A stretch of DNA of 64,000 nt from Spirosoma terrae (GTDB lineage: Bacteria > Bacteroidota > Bacteroidia > Cytophagales > Spirosomataceae). The position numbers were made by a program, and so were the translations under genes. Position 1 is the stretch's first letter. Every line of letters starts with the position of its first letter. This document shows positions 1 through 8,705 of this stretch, piece after piece. The stretch lies in assembly GCF_010435915.1 (NCBI RefSeq), contig NZ_JAAFZH010000002.1, positions 434,001 through 498,000 on the forward strand. Reading direction: 5' to 3'. The notes below the pieces were generated by a model that worked only from the letters and a program-made list of their open reading frames with translations, was not told the DNA's origin and ran no database searches.

Positions 1-1610
1 AGCAAATTATTTCAGAAACGGAATTGAACCTCGACGTAATCGGTCGGGCCAGCAAAGATCTTTCAGAAAATGTAACGAGCACATTGATTGCCGGATTTAA
101 TATCAATGATCGGAAATACAACAGCTTAGGTGGTCAGATGAACGGTTTTATTCTGGAAGAAGCGCCATCAAACTTTGCCAACTCGACGGCGGCTAACAAC
201 TATCCGTACAATTCGCAATCGCACCGCCGGACGGCTCGCTTATATTCGACTCTGAACCTGGGTTTTTATAATCAGTTGTTTGTTAACGGGTCGATTGCAG
301 CTGAGTCGGGTTCTACGTTCGGCAGCGCATCGAAATCGACGTTCTATTACCCATCCACCGACGTAGCGTGGCAGTTCAGTCAGTTGCCTATTTTCCGGGC
401 AACACCGCTCTCGTTCGGTAAACTGCGGGCTTCGTATGGGATTGTGGGTATTCAGCCCGAGCCGTATCGGAATACAACGCCTTATATCAGTGCGTCGTTC
501 AGCAGTTGGGCTACCAACCTGACGGGTTCGGGCTACGGCGGTGCGTACGTAGAAAGTGCTACCCAGGGCGACCCAAACCTGCTTCCCGAACGCAAAACGG
601 AGTGGGAAATCGGAACCGACCTTCGCTTTTTCAAGAACAAACTCTCTATTGGCTACACCTATTACCAGAACCAGATTCGCGATCTGTTGCTACAGGTATC
701 GTCGGCGGGCTCTACCGGATTTAGCCAGAAATACACCAACGCCGGTAGTATGGAGAACAAAGGTATGGAGGTCGATATTAATGTGAACGTATTGCAAAAG
801 AGTGATTTTCAGTGGAATGTGTTTGCCAACTGGAGCCGGAACCGCAACCGCGTAACGAATTTGGGCGGCACGGAAATCATTACGTTTACGGGCGGGGCAT
901 TGAGTACCGTAGCTCACGTGGGCGATGCGTTGTCGGCTTTCTATGGCGGAACGTATCAGCGCAAAGACGACGGCTCTATGGATCTGACACCAACGGGTTT
1001 CCCAAAACTAAGTACTACGTTGGGTGTGGTGGGCGATCCTAATCCCGATTGGCGGGGCGGCTTCGGAACCAATGTGTCCTATAAAAAACTATCGCTGAAT
1101 GTCTTGTTTGAAACGTTCCAGGGCGGTGATTTCTACGAAGGAACACGGGGCGTACTAGTCAACTTCGGTACGTATGCCGACGTGGGTAATGAAGTAACCT
1201 TGCAGCAGGATATGTACAACTATGCTGGAACGCTCTTCAAAGCCGGTACTACGCTACGTGGTAATGTAAAAGATTATGGTGGTGGGCCTGTGTTGCTCGA
1301 TCAGTCATTCTATACGTCAATTGGCGGCCATTCGGGCCAATTGACTGAGCAATTTGTGCGGGATGGTAGCTGGACACGGATTCGGGAAATAACGCTGGGC
1401 TACGTTTTGAATTCGGCGGGTTTCCGAAAAAAGACCAGGCTGGAATCGGTCAGCTTCGGCGTAACGGCACGTAATCCTGTTCTCTGGACAAAAGTGGTGG
1501 GTATCGATCCCGAAACGAACGTATCGGGTGTGGGTAACGCACGTGGTGTGGATTACTTCAACAATCCAAGTACAAAGTCGCTGGTTTTCAGCTTGAAAAT
1601 CAATTACTAA
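1..1610 (+). CDS. SusC/RagA-type TonB-dependent receptor, C-terminal part (5' end outside window)
   Basis: The open frame enters from the left edge (first full codon at 3) and gives about 535 residues, so roughly the N-terminal half, with signal peptide, carboxypeptidase-like and plug domains, is missing. What remains is alternating hydrophobic/polar strand sequence rich in Tyr, Gly and Asn, ending in the aromatic residue Tyr, as expected for the C-terminal strands of an outer-membrane beta-barrel. A SusD-like lipoprotein gene starts 17 bases after the stop, the usual SusC-SusD order. Family knowledge: such pairs import glycans or peptides across the outer membrane with TonB energy. The substrate is not visible here; the peptidase-type genes downstream suggest peptide or acylated amino compounds (inference). 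Confidence 0.9.
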   Translation, partial: QIISETELNLDVIGRASKDLSENVTSTLIAGFNINDRKYNSLGGQMNGFILEEAPSNFANSTAANNYPYNSQSHRRTARLYSTLNLGFYNQLFVNGSIAAESGSTFGSASKSTFYYPSTDVAWQFSQLPIFRATPLSFGKLRASYGIVGIQPEPYRNTTPYISASFSSWATNLTGSGYGGAYVESATQGDPNLLPERKTEWEIGTDLRFFKNKLSIGYTYYQNQIRDLLLQVSSAGSTGFSQKYTNAGSMENKGMEVDINVNVLQKSDFQWNVFANWSRNRNRVTNLGGTEIITFTGGALSTVAHVGDALSAFYGGTYQRKDDGSMDLTPTGFPKLSTTLGVVGDPNPDWRGGFGTNVSYKKLSLNVLFETFQGGDFYEGTRGVLVNFGTYADVGNEVTLQQDMYNYAGTLFKAGTTLRGNVKDYGGGPVLLDQSFYTSIGGHSGQLTEQFVRDGSWTRIREITLGYVLNSAGFRKKTRLESVSFGVTARNPVLWTKVVGIDPETNVSGVGNARGVDYFNNPSTKSLVFSLKINY

Positions 1611-1627
1611 TCGAACAAAGAAACATC

Positions 1628-3076
1628 ATGAAACGTCGATATAAAACTATTTTTTCGATACTGGTTGGGCTGGCTTCGTTTTCCTGCGAATCGCTGGTGT
1701 CGGATATGAACCAGGACCCCAATAACCCGACAGACGCATCGGCCGAATACCTTTTCACCGGCACACAGATTGCGCACATTGCTGCTCAGGAGGGCATGGC
1801 AAGCCGTTTGACGATTGTCTGGACGGGCTACGGATTTGGTGCTTTCCAGCAGTTTGGAACATGGGGGCAATACCAGATTACAGCCGCCAACTTCGACGAC
1901 GATTGGAATTTGTTCTACACGGGCGTTAACAAAAATGCAGCCCGGACGTTGGCCAAGGCAACGCAAAATGGTAACCGCGTCATGGCTGGAATAACGAAGA
2001 TTATTCAGGCTCAGAATATTGGTACGGCTTCCGAACTATGGGGGGATGTACCGTTTTCGGAAACGGCTAATACGGCCAATTATGCCAATCCGCATTTCGA
2101 AGCGCAGGCTGAGTTAATTCCGAAGCTGATTGCGTTGCTGAACGATGGCATTGCCGATCTGGAATCGGGTATAGGTGCTGTTAGTACGCGCGATATTTTC
2201 TTCAGTGGCGACGTAACGAAATGGAAACAGGTGGCCAACACGTTGAAAGCTCGATTGTATCTGGATTTGAAACAGTACGACAACGCCTACACGGCAGCGC
2301 AGTCGGGTGTAAGTTCGTATGCCAATTCGATGTATGCCACACACGGCACTACCGCCAGCGTGAACGAAAATCAGAACTACAGCTTTCTGACTAACGTCCG
2401 GGCGGGTAGTATTACGGCAGAAGGAGCCTACAATGCCGAGTTGCTGAATCCGGCCAAAACTGCTACGTATCGCGGCAATTCGAAAACCAACGAGACAGCT
2501 CGGTTCAAATTCTACTATCTCGAAAATGGCGTGAACGCGCCGGGCGTTATTGAGCCTAATACGCTCACAACTACGGCTAACCGGGGTTTCTTTGCGCGCG
2601 ATGCCAGTTTTCCGCTCGTTACGTATCAGGAGAATCTGCTCACGCTGGCCGAGATGGCACTACGTTCGGGAAAAGGTTTTGACGTAGCATTGGGGCATCT
2701 CAATACGTATCGTAGTTTCCTGAATGGAGGTGGCTATCTGCACGCTACGTATAAAGTGGCTGGTACCTATAAATATGATCCCTACGTAGCGGCTGATTTT
2801 GCGGCTGGCGGCATCGAAAACAAAGATGGTATAACGGCTAACAATGCGTTGCTGCGTGAGATTCTAGAAGAGCGTTACGTTACGTTCTACGGTCAGCATA
2901 TTGGTTGGAACGACGAACGCCGTACACGTAGTGAAGGGCTGGGTATCAAACTGAAACCAAACAACGGTAGCCAGTTGCCGGGGCGCTTTATTTACTCGCA
3001 GAACGAAATCAACTCCAATCCAAATAGCCCACGTACCGTGCCGAGTCTGTTTGAAACAACCGCTATCTATAAGTAG
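1628..3076 (+). CDS. SusD/RagB-type surface lipoprotein (SusD-like 2 family)
   Basis: 482 residues. The N-terminus MKRRYKTIF is followed by a hydrophobic stretch and a lipobox ending in ASFSC, with Cys20 as the predicted lipidated residue. The start of the mature protein, with MNQDPNNPTDA and EYLFTGTQIAHIA, matches the SusD-like group that pairs with SusC receptors and binds substrate as a lid on the barrel. The C-terminus contains the typical ILEERYVTFYGQHIGWNDERR segment. The gene is 17 bases downstream of the SusC gene and surely co-transcribed. A long perfect palindrome follows the stop codon and may end the SusCD transcript. Confidence 0.92.
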   Translation: MKRRYKTIFSILVGLASFSCESLVSDMNQDPNNPTDASAEYLFTGTQIAHIAAQEGMASRLTIVWTGYGFGAFQQFGTWGQYQITAANFDDDWNLFYTGVNKNAARTLAKATQNGNRVMAGITKIIQAQNIGTASELWGDVPFSETANTANYANPHFEAQAELIPKLIALLNDGIADLESGIGAVSTRDIFFSGDVTKWKQVANTLKARLYLDLKQYDNAYTAAQSGVSSYANSMYATHGTTASVNENQNYSFLTNVRAGSITAEGAYNAELLNPAKTATYRGNSKTNETARFKFYYLENGVNAPGVIEPNTLTTTANRGFFARDASFPLVTYQENLLTLAEMALRSGKGFDVALGHLNTYRSFLNGGGYLHATYKVAGTYKYDPYVAADFAAGGIENKDGITANNALLREILEERYVTFYGQHIGWNDERRTRSEGLGIKLKPNNGSQLPGRFIYSQNEINSNPNSPRTVPSLFETTAIYK

Positions 3077-3083
3077 AAGCCAT

Positions 3084-3168
3084 TTTTTTTCTGACAGGAT
3101 TAACATGATTTACAAGATTCTCTACACCAACTTATCCTGCAAATCATGTTAATCCTGTCAGAAAAAAA
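3084..3168. repeat. Long perfect inverted repeat after susD
   Basis: Two perfectly complementary 28-base arms (3084-3111 and 3141-3168) surround a 29-base loop. The arms contain CTGACAGGATTAACATGATT and are flanked outward by T7/A7 runs, so RNA from either strand would fold into a long hairpin ending in U residues. It can act as a bidirectional terminator between the SusCD pair and the acylase gene. Its size and sequence style also fit a dispersed intergenic repeat. Confidence 0.85.
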
Positions 3169-3198
3169 TAAGTATATAATCGACTGAACTACAGTAAA

Positions 3199-5403
3199 AT
3201 GCAGTATAAAGTATACCCGTTTCTGATCATTTTTAGCCTGTCTGTCAGCTCTGTTTTTGCGCAGTCGCCATTTACGGTGCAGGAGGCAAAGACACTGCAA
3301 AAGCGGGCCAAGGGCATCGAGATTGTGAAAGACACCTATGGCGTACCGCACGTGTACGCCAAAACCGACGCCGATGCCGTGTTTGGGGAAATGTATGTGC
3401 AGTGTGAGGAGTTTTTCGACAAAGTTGAAACCTCGCTGATTGGTCGATTAGGCCGGACGGCGGAAACCGAGGGAGAAAGCTCGATTTACAAAGACCTCTG
3501 GACGCGGATGTTCATCGATTCGGCGCAGGCTGTTCAGCTTTATCAGAAAACGCCCGATTGGCTCAAAAAACTCTGCGATGGGTATGCGGCAGGCATCAAT
3601 TACTACCTCATTACGCATCCGGCCGTAAAACCCAAATTACTGACGCGCATTGAGCCGTGGATGATTCTGATGAACAACGTACCGGCTATGGGCGGCAGCA
3701 ACGTCGGCGAGGCTGACTTTAAGGCGTTCTACGGAAAAGAAGCCACACAGCCTATGGCAACCAGCCGGAGCTTCACGGCTGAACCACCCAAAAATGACGG
3801 CTCGAATGGCTTTGCGCTGGCACCCTCGCGCACACAGAGCAAGAAGGCAATGCTGTTCATCAACCCGCACGCTGAATACTATGGGCGTATTGAAATTCAG
3901 TTGGTTAGCGAAGAAGGTCTAAACTCCTATGGGGCTCCTTTTCTGGGGCAGTTCAACATTTTTCAGGGATTCAATGAGTTTTTAGGCTGGATGCACCCCG
4001 TTTCATTGTCGGATGCGAAAGACCTCTATGCTGAGCATGTAGAACTGAAAAAGGGCCGGCTCATGTATCGCTACAACGGTGCCTGGAAGCCGGTCGACAG
4101 TACGACCATTGAGCTTCGCTACAAAAAAGGAGATAGCTCGGCAACCAAGAAATTCACTACGTATCGCACGCATCACGGCCCGGTTGTTTACGCAACGGCG
4201 ACGCGCTGGATCGCGCTAAAGACCTACGAGCCAAACATCGAATTGTTGGGGATGCACTGGCTCAAGATGAAGGCTCGTAGCATGAAGGAATTTACGGATG
4301 CCATCAACGCCCGCGCTATGGTTGGCAGCAACGTAGTATACGCCGATAAAGATGGCAACATTGCCTACTGGCACGGCAATTTCGTACCAAAGAAAAATCC
4401 ATTGCTCGACTGGCGACGCCCGGTCGATGGTACTACGTCGGCGACAGAGTGGCAGGGTACGCACGAACTGACCGAGATTCCGCATTACATCAATCCGGCC
4501 AATGGTTGGTTGCAAAACTGTAATTCGACACCCTTGTATGGTGCCGGTACGTTAGACACGACGATGCTGAACAAGTTGCCTTCGTATATGTTGCCCGACG
4601 GACATACGCCCCGCGCTGTTCATGCCGTGCGCGTGCTGACGCCATTGGAAAATGCCACGATGGACGATGTGATTAAAGCGTCGTACGATACGTATCTGCC
4701 CAGCGGTGAGCGCTTTGTGCCAAGCCTGATTACAGCTTATAACACAACCTCGAACGATTCGCTACGTTCGAAACTGGCGGGCCCCATCGACGTACTGAAA
4801 AATTGGGATTTCAAGACCGATACCAACTCCGTGGCCACTACGCTAACGGTGCACTGGCTCGAAAAAGTGATCCAGCTCGATATGGCACGACTACCTCGTC
4901 CGGCCACTACCGAAGAGCAGTATTCGTTGACCAACGGAGCCGCTCTAACTACCGAGTTTCTTTCTGCAACAGAACAACTTACTGCATTGGCGCAGGTTGT
5001 GACTGAACTCGAAAAAGAGTTTGGTACGTGGCAGGTAACCTGGGGGCAGGACAATCGGTTTCAGCGGATACCCGACAAAGATCCAAGCGATGACAAACTG
5101 AGCTGGGGCGTTCCGGCAACGCCCGGATTTATGGGTTCGCTGAATGCGTATGTCAGTAAAAAAGCAGTCAAAACCCACAAACGATACGGCATTACGGGCA
5201 ATACGTTTGTGGCTGCGGTGGAGTTTGGCGATAAACTCCGTGCCAAAACCATCCTGACGGGTGGAGCCAGCTCTGACCCCAATTCACCCCATTATCTCGA
5301 TCAGGTGAAAGGCTACATCAACGGTGAATACAAAGAGATTTATTTCTATAAAGACGACGTATACAAACACGCCGAAAAAATCTATCACCCCGGCGATAAG
5401 TGA
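3199..5403 (+). CDS. Exported penicillin-acylase-family hydrolase (Ntn hydrolase)
   Basis: 734 residues. An N-terminal signal peptide is clear (hydrophobic core FLIIFSLSVSSVF then AQ). The family hallmark is DGSNGFALAPS, where Ser202 would become the N-terminal nucleophile of the beta chain after autocatalytic cleavage, followed by the Asn of the SN(G/W)A motif; GIEIVKDTYGVPHVYA near residues 39-54 is the typical start of the alpha chain. Family members hydrolyse amide bonds, for example in penicillins, acyl-homoserine lactones or N-acyl amino acids, in the periplasm or outside the cell. It lies between SusCD and a TldD/TldE pair on the same strand. The exact substrate cannot be read from the sequence. 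Confidence 0.88.
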   Translation: MQYKVYPFLIIFSLSVSSVFAQSPFTVQEAKTLQKRAKGIEIVKDTYGVPHVYAKTDADAVFGEMYVQCEEFFDKVETSLIGRLGRTAETEGESSIYKDLWTRMFIDSAQAVQLYQKTPDWLKKLCDGYAAGINYYLITHPAVKPKLLTRIEPWMILMNNVPAMGGSNVGEADFKAFYGKEATQPMATSRSFTAEPPKNDGSNGFALAPSRTQSKKAMLFINPHAEYYGRIEIQLVSEEGLNSYGAPFLGQFNIFQGFNEFLGWMHPVSLSDAKDLYAEHVELKKGRLMYRYNGAWKPVDSTTIELRYKKGDSSATKKFTTYRTHHGPVVYATATRWIALKTYEPNIELLGMHWLKMKARSMKEFTDAINARAMVGSNVVYADKDGNIAYWHGNFVPKKNPLLDWRRPVDGTTSATEWQGTHELTEIPHYINPANGWLQNCNSTPLYGAGTLDTTMLNKLPSYMLPDGHTPRAVHAVRVLTPLENATMDDVIKASYDTYLPSGERFVPSLITAYNTTSNDSLRSKLAGPIDVLKNWDFKTDTNSVATTLTVHWLEKVIQLDMARLPRPATTEEQYSLTNGAALTTEFLSATEQLTALAQVVTELEKEFGTWQVTWGQDNRFQRIPDKDPSDDKLSWGVPATPGFMGSLNAYVSKKAVKTHKRYGITGNTFVAAVEFGDKLRAKTILTGGASSDPNSPHYLDQVKGYINGEYKEIYFYKDDVYKHAEKIYHPGDK

Positions 5404-5406
5404 TGT

Positions 5407-5475
5407 GTAGCCTGGACGTCCACGTCCGGGTTGATTAAAATTTAATTACTACCCGGACGTGGACGTCCAGGCTAC
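5407..5475. repeat. Perfect 25-bp inverted repeat before the TldD-like gene
   Basis: Arms 5407-5431 and 5451-5475 are perfect reverse complements with an AT-rich 19-base loop. Inside each arm GGACGTCC and CACGTCC make further small palindromes. The right arm ends 10 bases before the ATG of the next gene, so in mRNA the hairpin would sit directly over the translation start. There is no T run, so it is not a standard terminator; a dispersed palindromic repeat is the more likely identity. Confidence 0.82.
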
Positions 5476-5485
5476 TGGTTTTTCT

Positions 5486-7129
5486 ATGAAAAGGCGAGAT
5501 TTTGTAAAATTATCCGGTCTGGGTATGAGCGCTACGTTGCTTCCGGCTGGATTAATAGCCGGAAATCGGATTTCAGCTGAGGATTTGTTAAGTCCGGGTA
5601 TCGACGTAGCAACGAAAAAACGGCTGGCCGACGTAGCGCTTAATGCAGCTAAAAGTAAGGGCGCTACGTATACCGATGTACGGATCGGACGGTATCTTCG
5701 GCAGTATCTGTTCACCCGCGAGAACAAAGTACAGAACATCGTAAACTCAGAGTCATATGGTATTGGTGTTAGGGTGATTGCCAACGGTACGTGGGGATTT
5801 GCGTCAACGAACCTGATGACGCCGGAAAGCATTGCTGAATGCGCCAGAGAAGCCGTCGATATGGCGAAAGCAAATGCCGAAATTCAGCTCGAACCCGTAG
5901 TGCTGGCTCCGCAAAAAGGCGTTGGTGAGAAAACCTGGAAAACGCCGATCAAGAAAAACGCGTTCGAAATTCCAGTCAAAGAGAAAATCGATTTGCTGAT
6001 GGAGGTGAATGGTGCGGCTTTGAAAAATGGCGCGTCGTTCGTTACGTCGAACCTGTTTTTTGTAAACGAACAGAAATACTTTGCTTCGACAGACGGCTCG
6101 TATATCGATCAGGATGTACATCGTATGTGGCCCACGTTTACGGTCACGGCGGTCAATAAACAAACGGGACGCTTCAAATCGCGGGATGCGCTGAGTGCGC
6201 CGATTGGTATGGGCTACGATTACCTGTCCGATAATCCGGCCGAGAAAATTGTGATTCCCAACGGCCCCACTACGTATCGCTACGCCTATAACATGATTGA
6301 AGACGCTACCGCAGCGGCTTTGCAGGCGAAGGAAAAACTGAGTGCGAAATCGGTTCCGGCGGGCAAATACGACATGCTTCTCGATCCGTCGAATCTGGGC
6401 CTGACCATCCATGAATCGGTTGGGCACCCGCTCGAACTCGACCGGGTTCTGGGCTACGAAGCCAATCTGGCCGGAACCAGCTTTGCGACGATGGAAAAGC
6501 TTCAGTCGAAAAATTTCCAGTATGGTAGCAAAATCGTCAATCTGGTAGCCGATAAAATCCAGCCGAACACAATGGGGTTGGTTGGCTACGACGATGAGGG
6601 CGTTCCCTGCAAAAAATGGAATCTGGTTAAAGACGGAATTCTGGTCAATTTTCAGGCTACCCGCGATCAGGTGCATTTGCTGGGCGAAAAAGAATCGCAG
6701 GGGTGCAGCTTCGCCGAAAGTTGGGATAGTGTTCAGTTTCAGCGGATGCCGAACGTATCGCTCCAGCCGAATCCGGAGAAATACAGCATCCACGACATGA
6801 TTCGCGACACCGAAAAAGGGATATACATTCTGGGCCGTGGCTCGTCGTCTATTGATCAGCAACGCTATAATTTTCAGTTCAGCGGTCAGCTTTTCTACGA
6901 AATCAAGGACGGTAAAATTGCAGGTATGCTCGACGACGTAGCGTACCAGTCGAACACGCAGGAGTTCTGGAATTCCTGTTCCCGCATCTGCGACAAAGAC
7001 GACTATCGATTGTTCGGTACGTTCTTCGATGGTAAAGGCCAGCCTGGTCAGGCCAGTGCCGTATCGCACGGTTGCCCCACTACGCGCTTCAACGGTGTCA
7101 ACGTAATCAATACCGGACGGAAGATCTAA
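5486..7129 (+). CDS. TldD-like zinc metalloprotease with twin-arginine signal
   Basis: 547 residues from the ATG at 5486. An in-frame start at 5459 exists but lies inside the palindrome and only adds a non-conserved leader before the signal peptide. The N-terminus MKRRDFVKLSGLG is a twin-arginine (Tat) signal followed by a hydrophobic core. The metal motif HESVGH (HExxxH; His309, Glu310, His314) within LTIHESVGHPLELDR is diagnostic of TldD. The C-terminus has GCPTTRFNGVNV. TldD normally forms a cytosolic heterodimer with TldE/PmbA that degrades unfolded peptides or matures microcin-type peptides. A TldE homologue follows directly, so the two probably act together. The Tat signal is unusual for the family. 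Confidence 0.9.
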   Translation: MKRRDFVKLSGLGMSATLLPAGLIAGNRISAEDLLSPGIDVATKKRLADVALNAAKSKGATYTDVRIGRYLRQYLFTRENKVQNIVNSESYGIGVRVIANGTWGFASTNLMTPESIAECAREAVDMAKANAEIQLEPVVLAPQKGVGEKTWKTPIKKNAFEIPVKEKIDLLMEVNGAALKNGASFVTSNLFFVNEQKYFASTDGSYIDQDVHRMWPTFTVTAVNKQTGRFKSRDALSAPIGMGYDYLSDNPAEKIVIPNGPTTYRYAYNMIEDATAAALQAKEKLSAKSVPAGKYDMLLDPSNLGLTIHESVGHPLELDRVLGYEANLAGTSFATMEKLQSKNFQYGSKIVNLVADKIQPNTMGLVGYDDEGVPCKKWNLVKDGILVNFQATRDQVHLLGEKESQGCSFAESWDSVQFQRMPNVSLQPNPEKYSIHDMIRDTEKGIYILGRGSSSIDQQRYNFQFSGQLFYEIKDGKIAGMLDDVAYQSNTQEFWNSCSRICDKDDYRLFGTFFDGKGQPGQASAVSHGCPTTRFNGVNVINTGRKI

Positions 7130-7131
7130 AG

Positions 7132-7228
7132 GGATGTATGATGTGTAATATATGATGTATGAAGTAGGATTCGACTACCAATTTAAGCTACCTCATATAT
7201 GATACCTCATATACCATACACAAATCCC
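7132..7228. repeat. Imperfect inverted repeat between tldD-like and tldE-like genes
   Basis: The segment 7132-7168 (GGATGTATGATG and further ATGATGTATGAAGTAGG) is roughly complementary to 7188-7228 (CTACCTCATATATGATACC and CATACACAAATCC). Several mismatches and small gaps are present, so it looks like a decayed version of the large palindromes seen at neighbouring gene borders. It ends 13 bases before the next ATG. Confidence 0.5.
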
Positions 7229-7241
7229 ATCTCCTAAAAAC

Positions 7242-8558
7242 ATGGCCATCCTAACACAAGAAGAAGCGAAGACGATCATCGATAAGGTTTTACGATTGTC
7301 CAAAGCCGACGAGACGAAAGTTGAATTAAACGGTGGGCGTTCGGGAAATATCCGCTTTGCCCGCAACTCGGTATCGACATCGGGGGCAACCAATAATCTG
7401 TCATTATCGGTAACGGTGGTTATCAGTAAACGGGTCGGAACGTCGGATATCAACGAATTTGACGACGCATCACTGGAAAAAGCCGTTCGGAGGGCCGAAG
7501 AAATGGCTCGGTTGGCACCCGAAAACCCGGAATATATGCCGATGCCGGGTCCGCAGACGTACAGCAAACCACAGGCATTTGTTGACACAACGGCCAGCAT
7601 GAAAGCACCCGATCGGGCCAGACTTGCTGGAGCCAGTATCAAATCCATTATGGCGAGCCAGTTAAGTGGAGCCGGTTTTCTGGAAGATTCATCCAGTTTC
7701 AATGCTATTGGTAATAACAAAGGATTATTCGGTTATCACAAGAATACGGGTGCTAACTTCTCGCTTACCATTCGCACGCCCGATGGTACTGGTTCAGGCT
7801 ACGCGGCTGGTGATTTCAACGACGTTAGTAAACTCGATACGGGTTCGCTGACCGACGTAGCGATTCAGAAAGCGCGGGCTTCGCAGAAAGCGATGGCGCT
7901 GGAGCCTGGTAAATACACCGTTATTCTGGAACCGATGGCGGCCGGGGAGTTGATCAATTTTATGATTAACGCGATGGATGCCCGCACTGCCGACGAAGGA
8001 CGTAGCTTTTTGGGTAAAAAGGGTGGGGGAACGCGCCTGGGTGAAAAGTTGCTCGATGAGCGCGTCACGATTTACTCCGACCCAACCGATCCGCAAATTC
8101 CGAGTTCTCCGTTTTCGTCGGACGGTTACCCGCACGAAAAAGTGGTTTGGTTCGAAAAAGGCGTTGTGAAAAACATGTCGTATTCGCCGTTCTGGGCCAA
8201 ACAAAAAGGGGTGAAGCCATTGCCGCAACCGTCGGGTTTTGTGATGGAAGGTGGCACTCAATCGCTGGCTGAATTGATCAAAGGCACTGAAAAAGGGATT
8301 CTGGTAACGCGGTTCTGGTATACCCGTTGGCTCGATCCGCAAACGTTGCTCTACACCGGCCTTACCCGCGACGGTACGTTCTTTATCGACAACGGGCAGA
8401 TTAAGCATCCGGTCAAGAATTTCCGCTTCAACGAAAGCCCGGTCATCATGCTCAACAACCTCGAAGCGCTGGGCAAACCGGTACGTACACGCGGCAATAT
8501 GGTTCCGCCCATGCGCATCCGCGACTTTACGTTCAGCAGCCTTTCTGACGCGGTGTAG
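7242..8558 (+). CDS. TldE/PmbA-like metalloprotease partner
   Basis: 438 residues with no signal peptide (starts MAILTQEEAKTIIDKVL). It shares the TldD/PmbA fold: the N-terminal segment with NIRFARNSVSTSG, the central EPMAAGELINFMINAMDAR region, and the C-terminal NLEALGKPV stretch. It lacks the HExxxH metal motif: the corresponding stretch reads EPMAAGELINF, as expected for the non-catalytic TldE partner. The gene lies 112 bases after the TldD-like gene on the same strand. Whether the two proteins meet is a question, because the TldD homologue carries a Tat signal and this one carries none. Confidence 0.87.
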   Translation: MAILTQEEAKTIIDKVLRLSKADETKVELNGGRSGNIRFARNSVSTSGATNNLSLSVTVVISKRVGTSDINEFDDASLEKAVRRAEEMARLAPENPEYMPMPGPQTYSKPQAFVDTTASMKAPDRARLAGASIKSIMASQLSGAGFLEDSSSFNAIGNNKGLFGYHKNTGANFSLTIRTPDGTGSGYAAGDFNDVSKLDTGSLTDVAIQKARASQKAMALEPGKYTVILEPMAAGELINFMINAMDARTADEGRSFLGKKGGGTRLGEKLLDERVTIYSDPTDPQIPSSPFSSDGYPHEKVVWFEKGVVKNMSYSPFWAKQKGVKPLPQPSGFVMEGGTQSLAELIKGTEKGILVTRFWYTRWLDPQTLLYTGLTRDGTFFIDNGQIKHPVKNFRFNESPVIMLNNLEALGKPVRTRGNMVPPMRIRDFTFSSLSDAV

Positions 8559-8562
8559 ACAG

Positions 8563-8662
8563 ACCTCACCCTAAATCCCTCTCCTAAAACAGGAGAGGGA
8601 CTTGCAAAACGGTTTCTAAAAAGCCCCTCTCCTTATTTCAAGGAGAGGGGTTGGGGTGAGGT
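8563..8662. repeat. Nested palindrome made of two hairpins
   Basis: The ends ACCTCACCC (8563-8571) and GGGTGAGGT (8654-8662) are complementary. Inside are two local hairpins, TCCCTCTCC...GGAGAGGGA at 8576-8600 and CCCCTCTCC...GGAGAGGGG around 8624-8650. The sequence is pyrimidine-rich on one arm and purine-rich on the other. It fits a dispersed intergenic palindromic repeat or an RNA-processing or termination structure after the TldE-like gene. Confidence 0.75.
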
Positions 8663-8705
8663 TAACTTTTCATTCTCAACAATCAATAATTCTCTTTTAC
8701 CTCCA

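Noticed and set aside
1..5403. Possible starch or glycan utilisation locus from the SusCD pair
   Set aside because: No glycoside hydrolase or sugar regulator is linked; the neighbours are amide- and peptide-bond enzymes. The GH13 gene at 23870 is far away and not part of this run.
5459..5485. Earlier start of the TldD-like protein
   Set aside because: Lies within the palindromic repeat and would place extra residues before the Tat signal.
5804..7069. A 421-codon open frame on the minus strand
   Set aside because: It lies fully antisense to the TldD-like gene, which carries the HExxxH motif; the minus-strand product has no recognisable domain and a composition typical of a mirrored coding frame.
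7794..8408. A 204-codon minus-strand frame
   Set aside because: Antisense to the TldE-like gene, without recognisable motifs.
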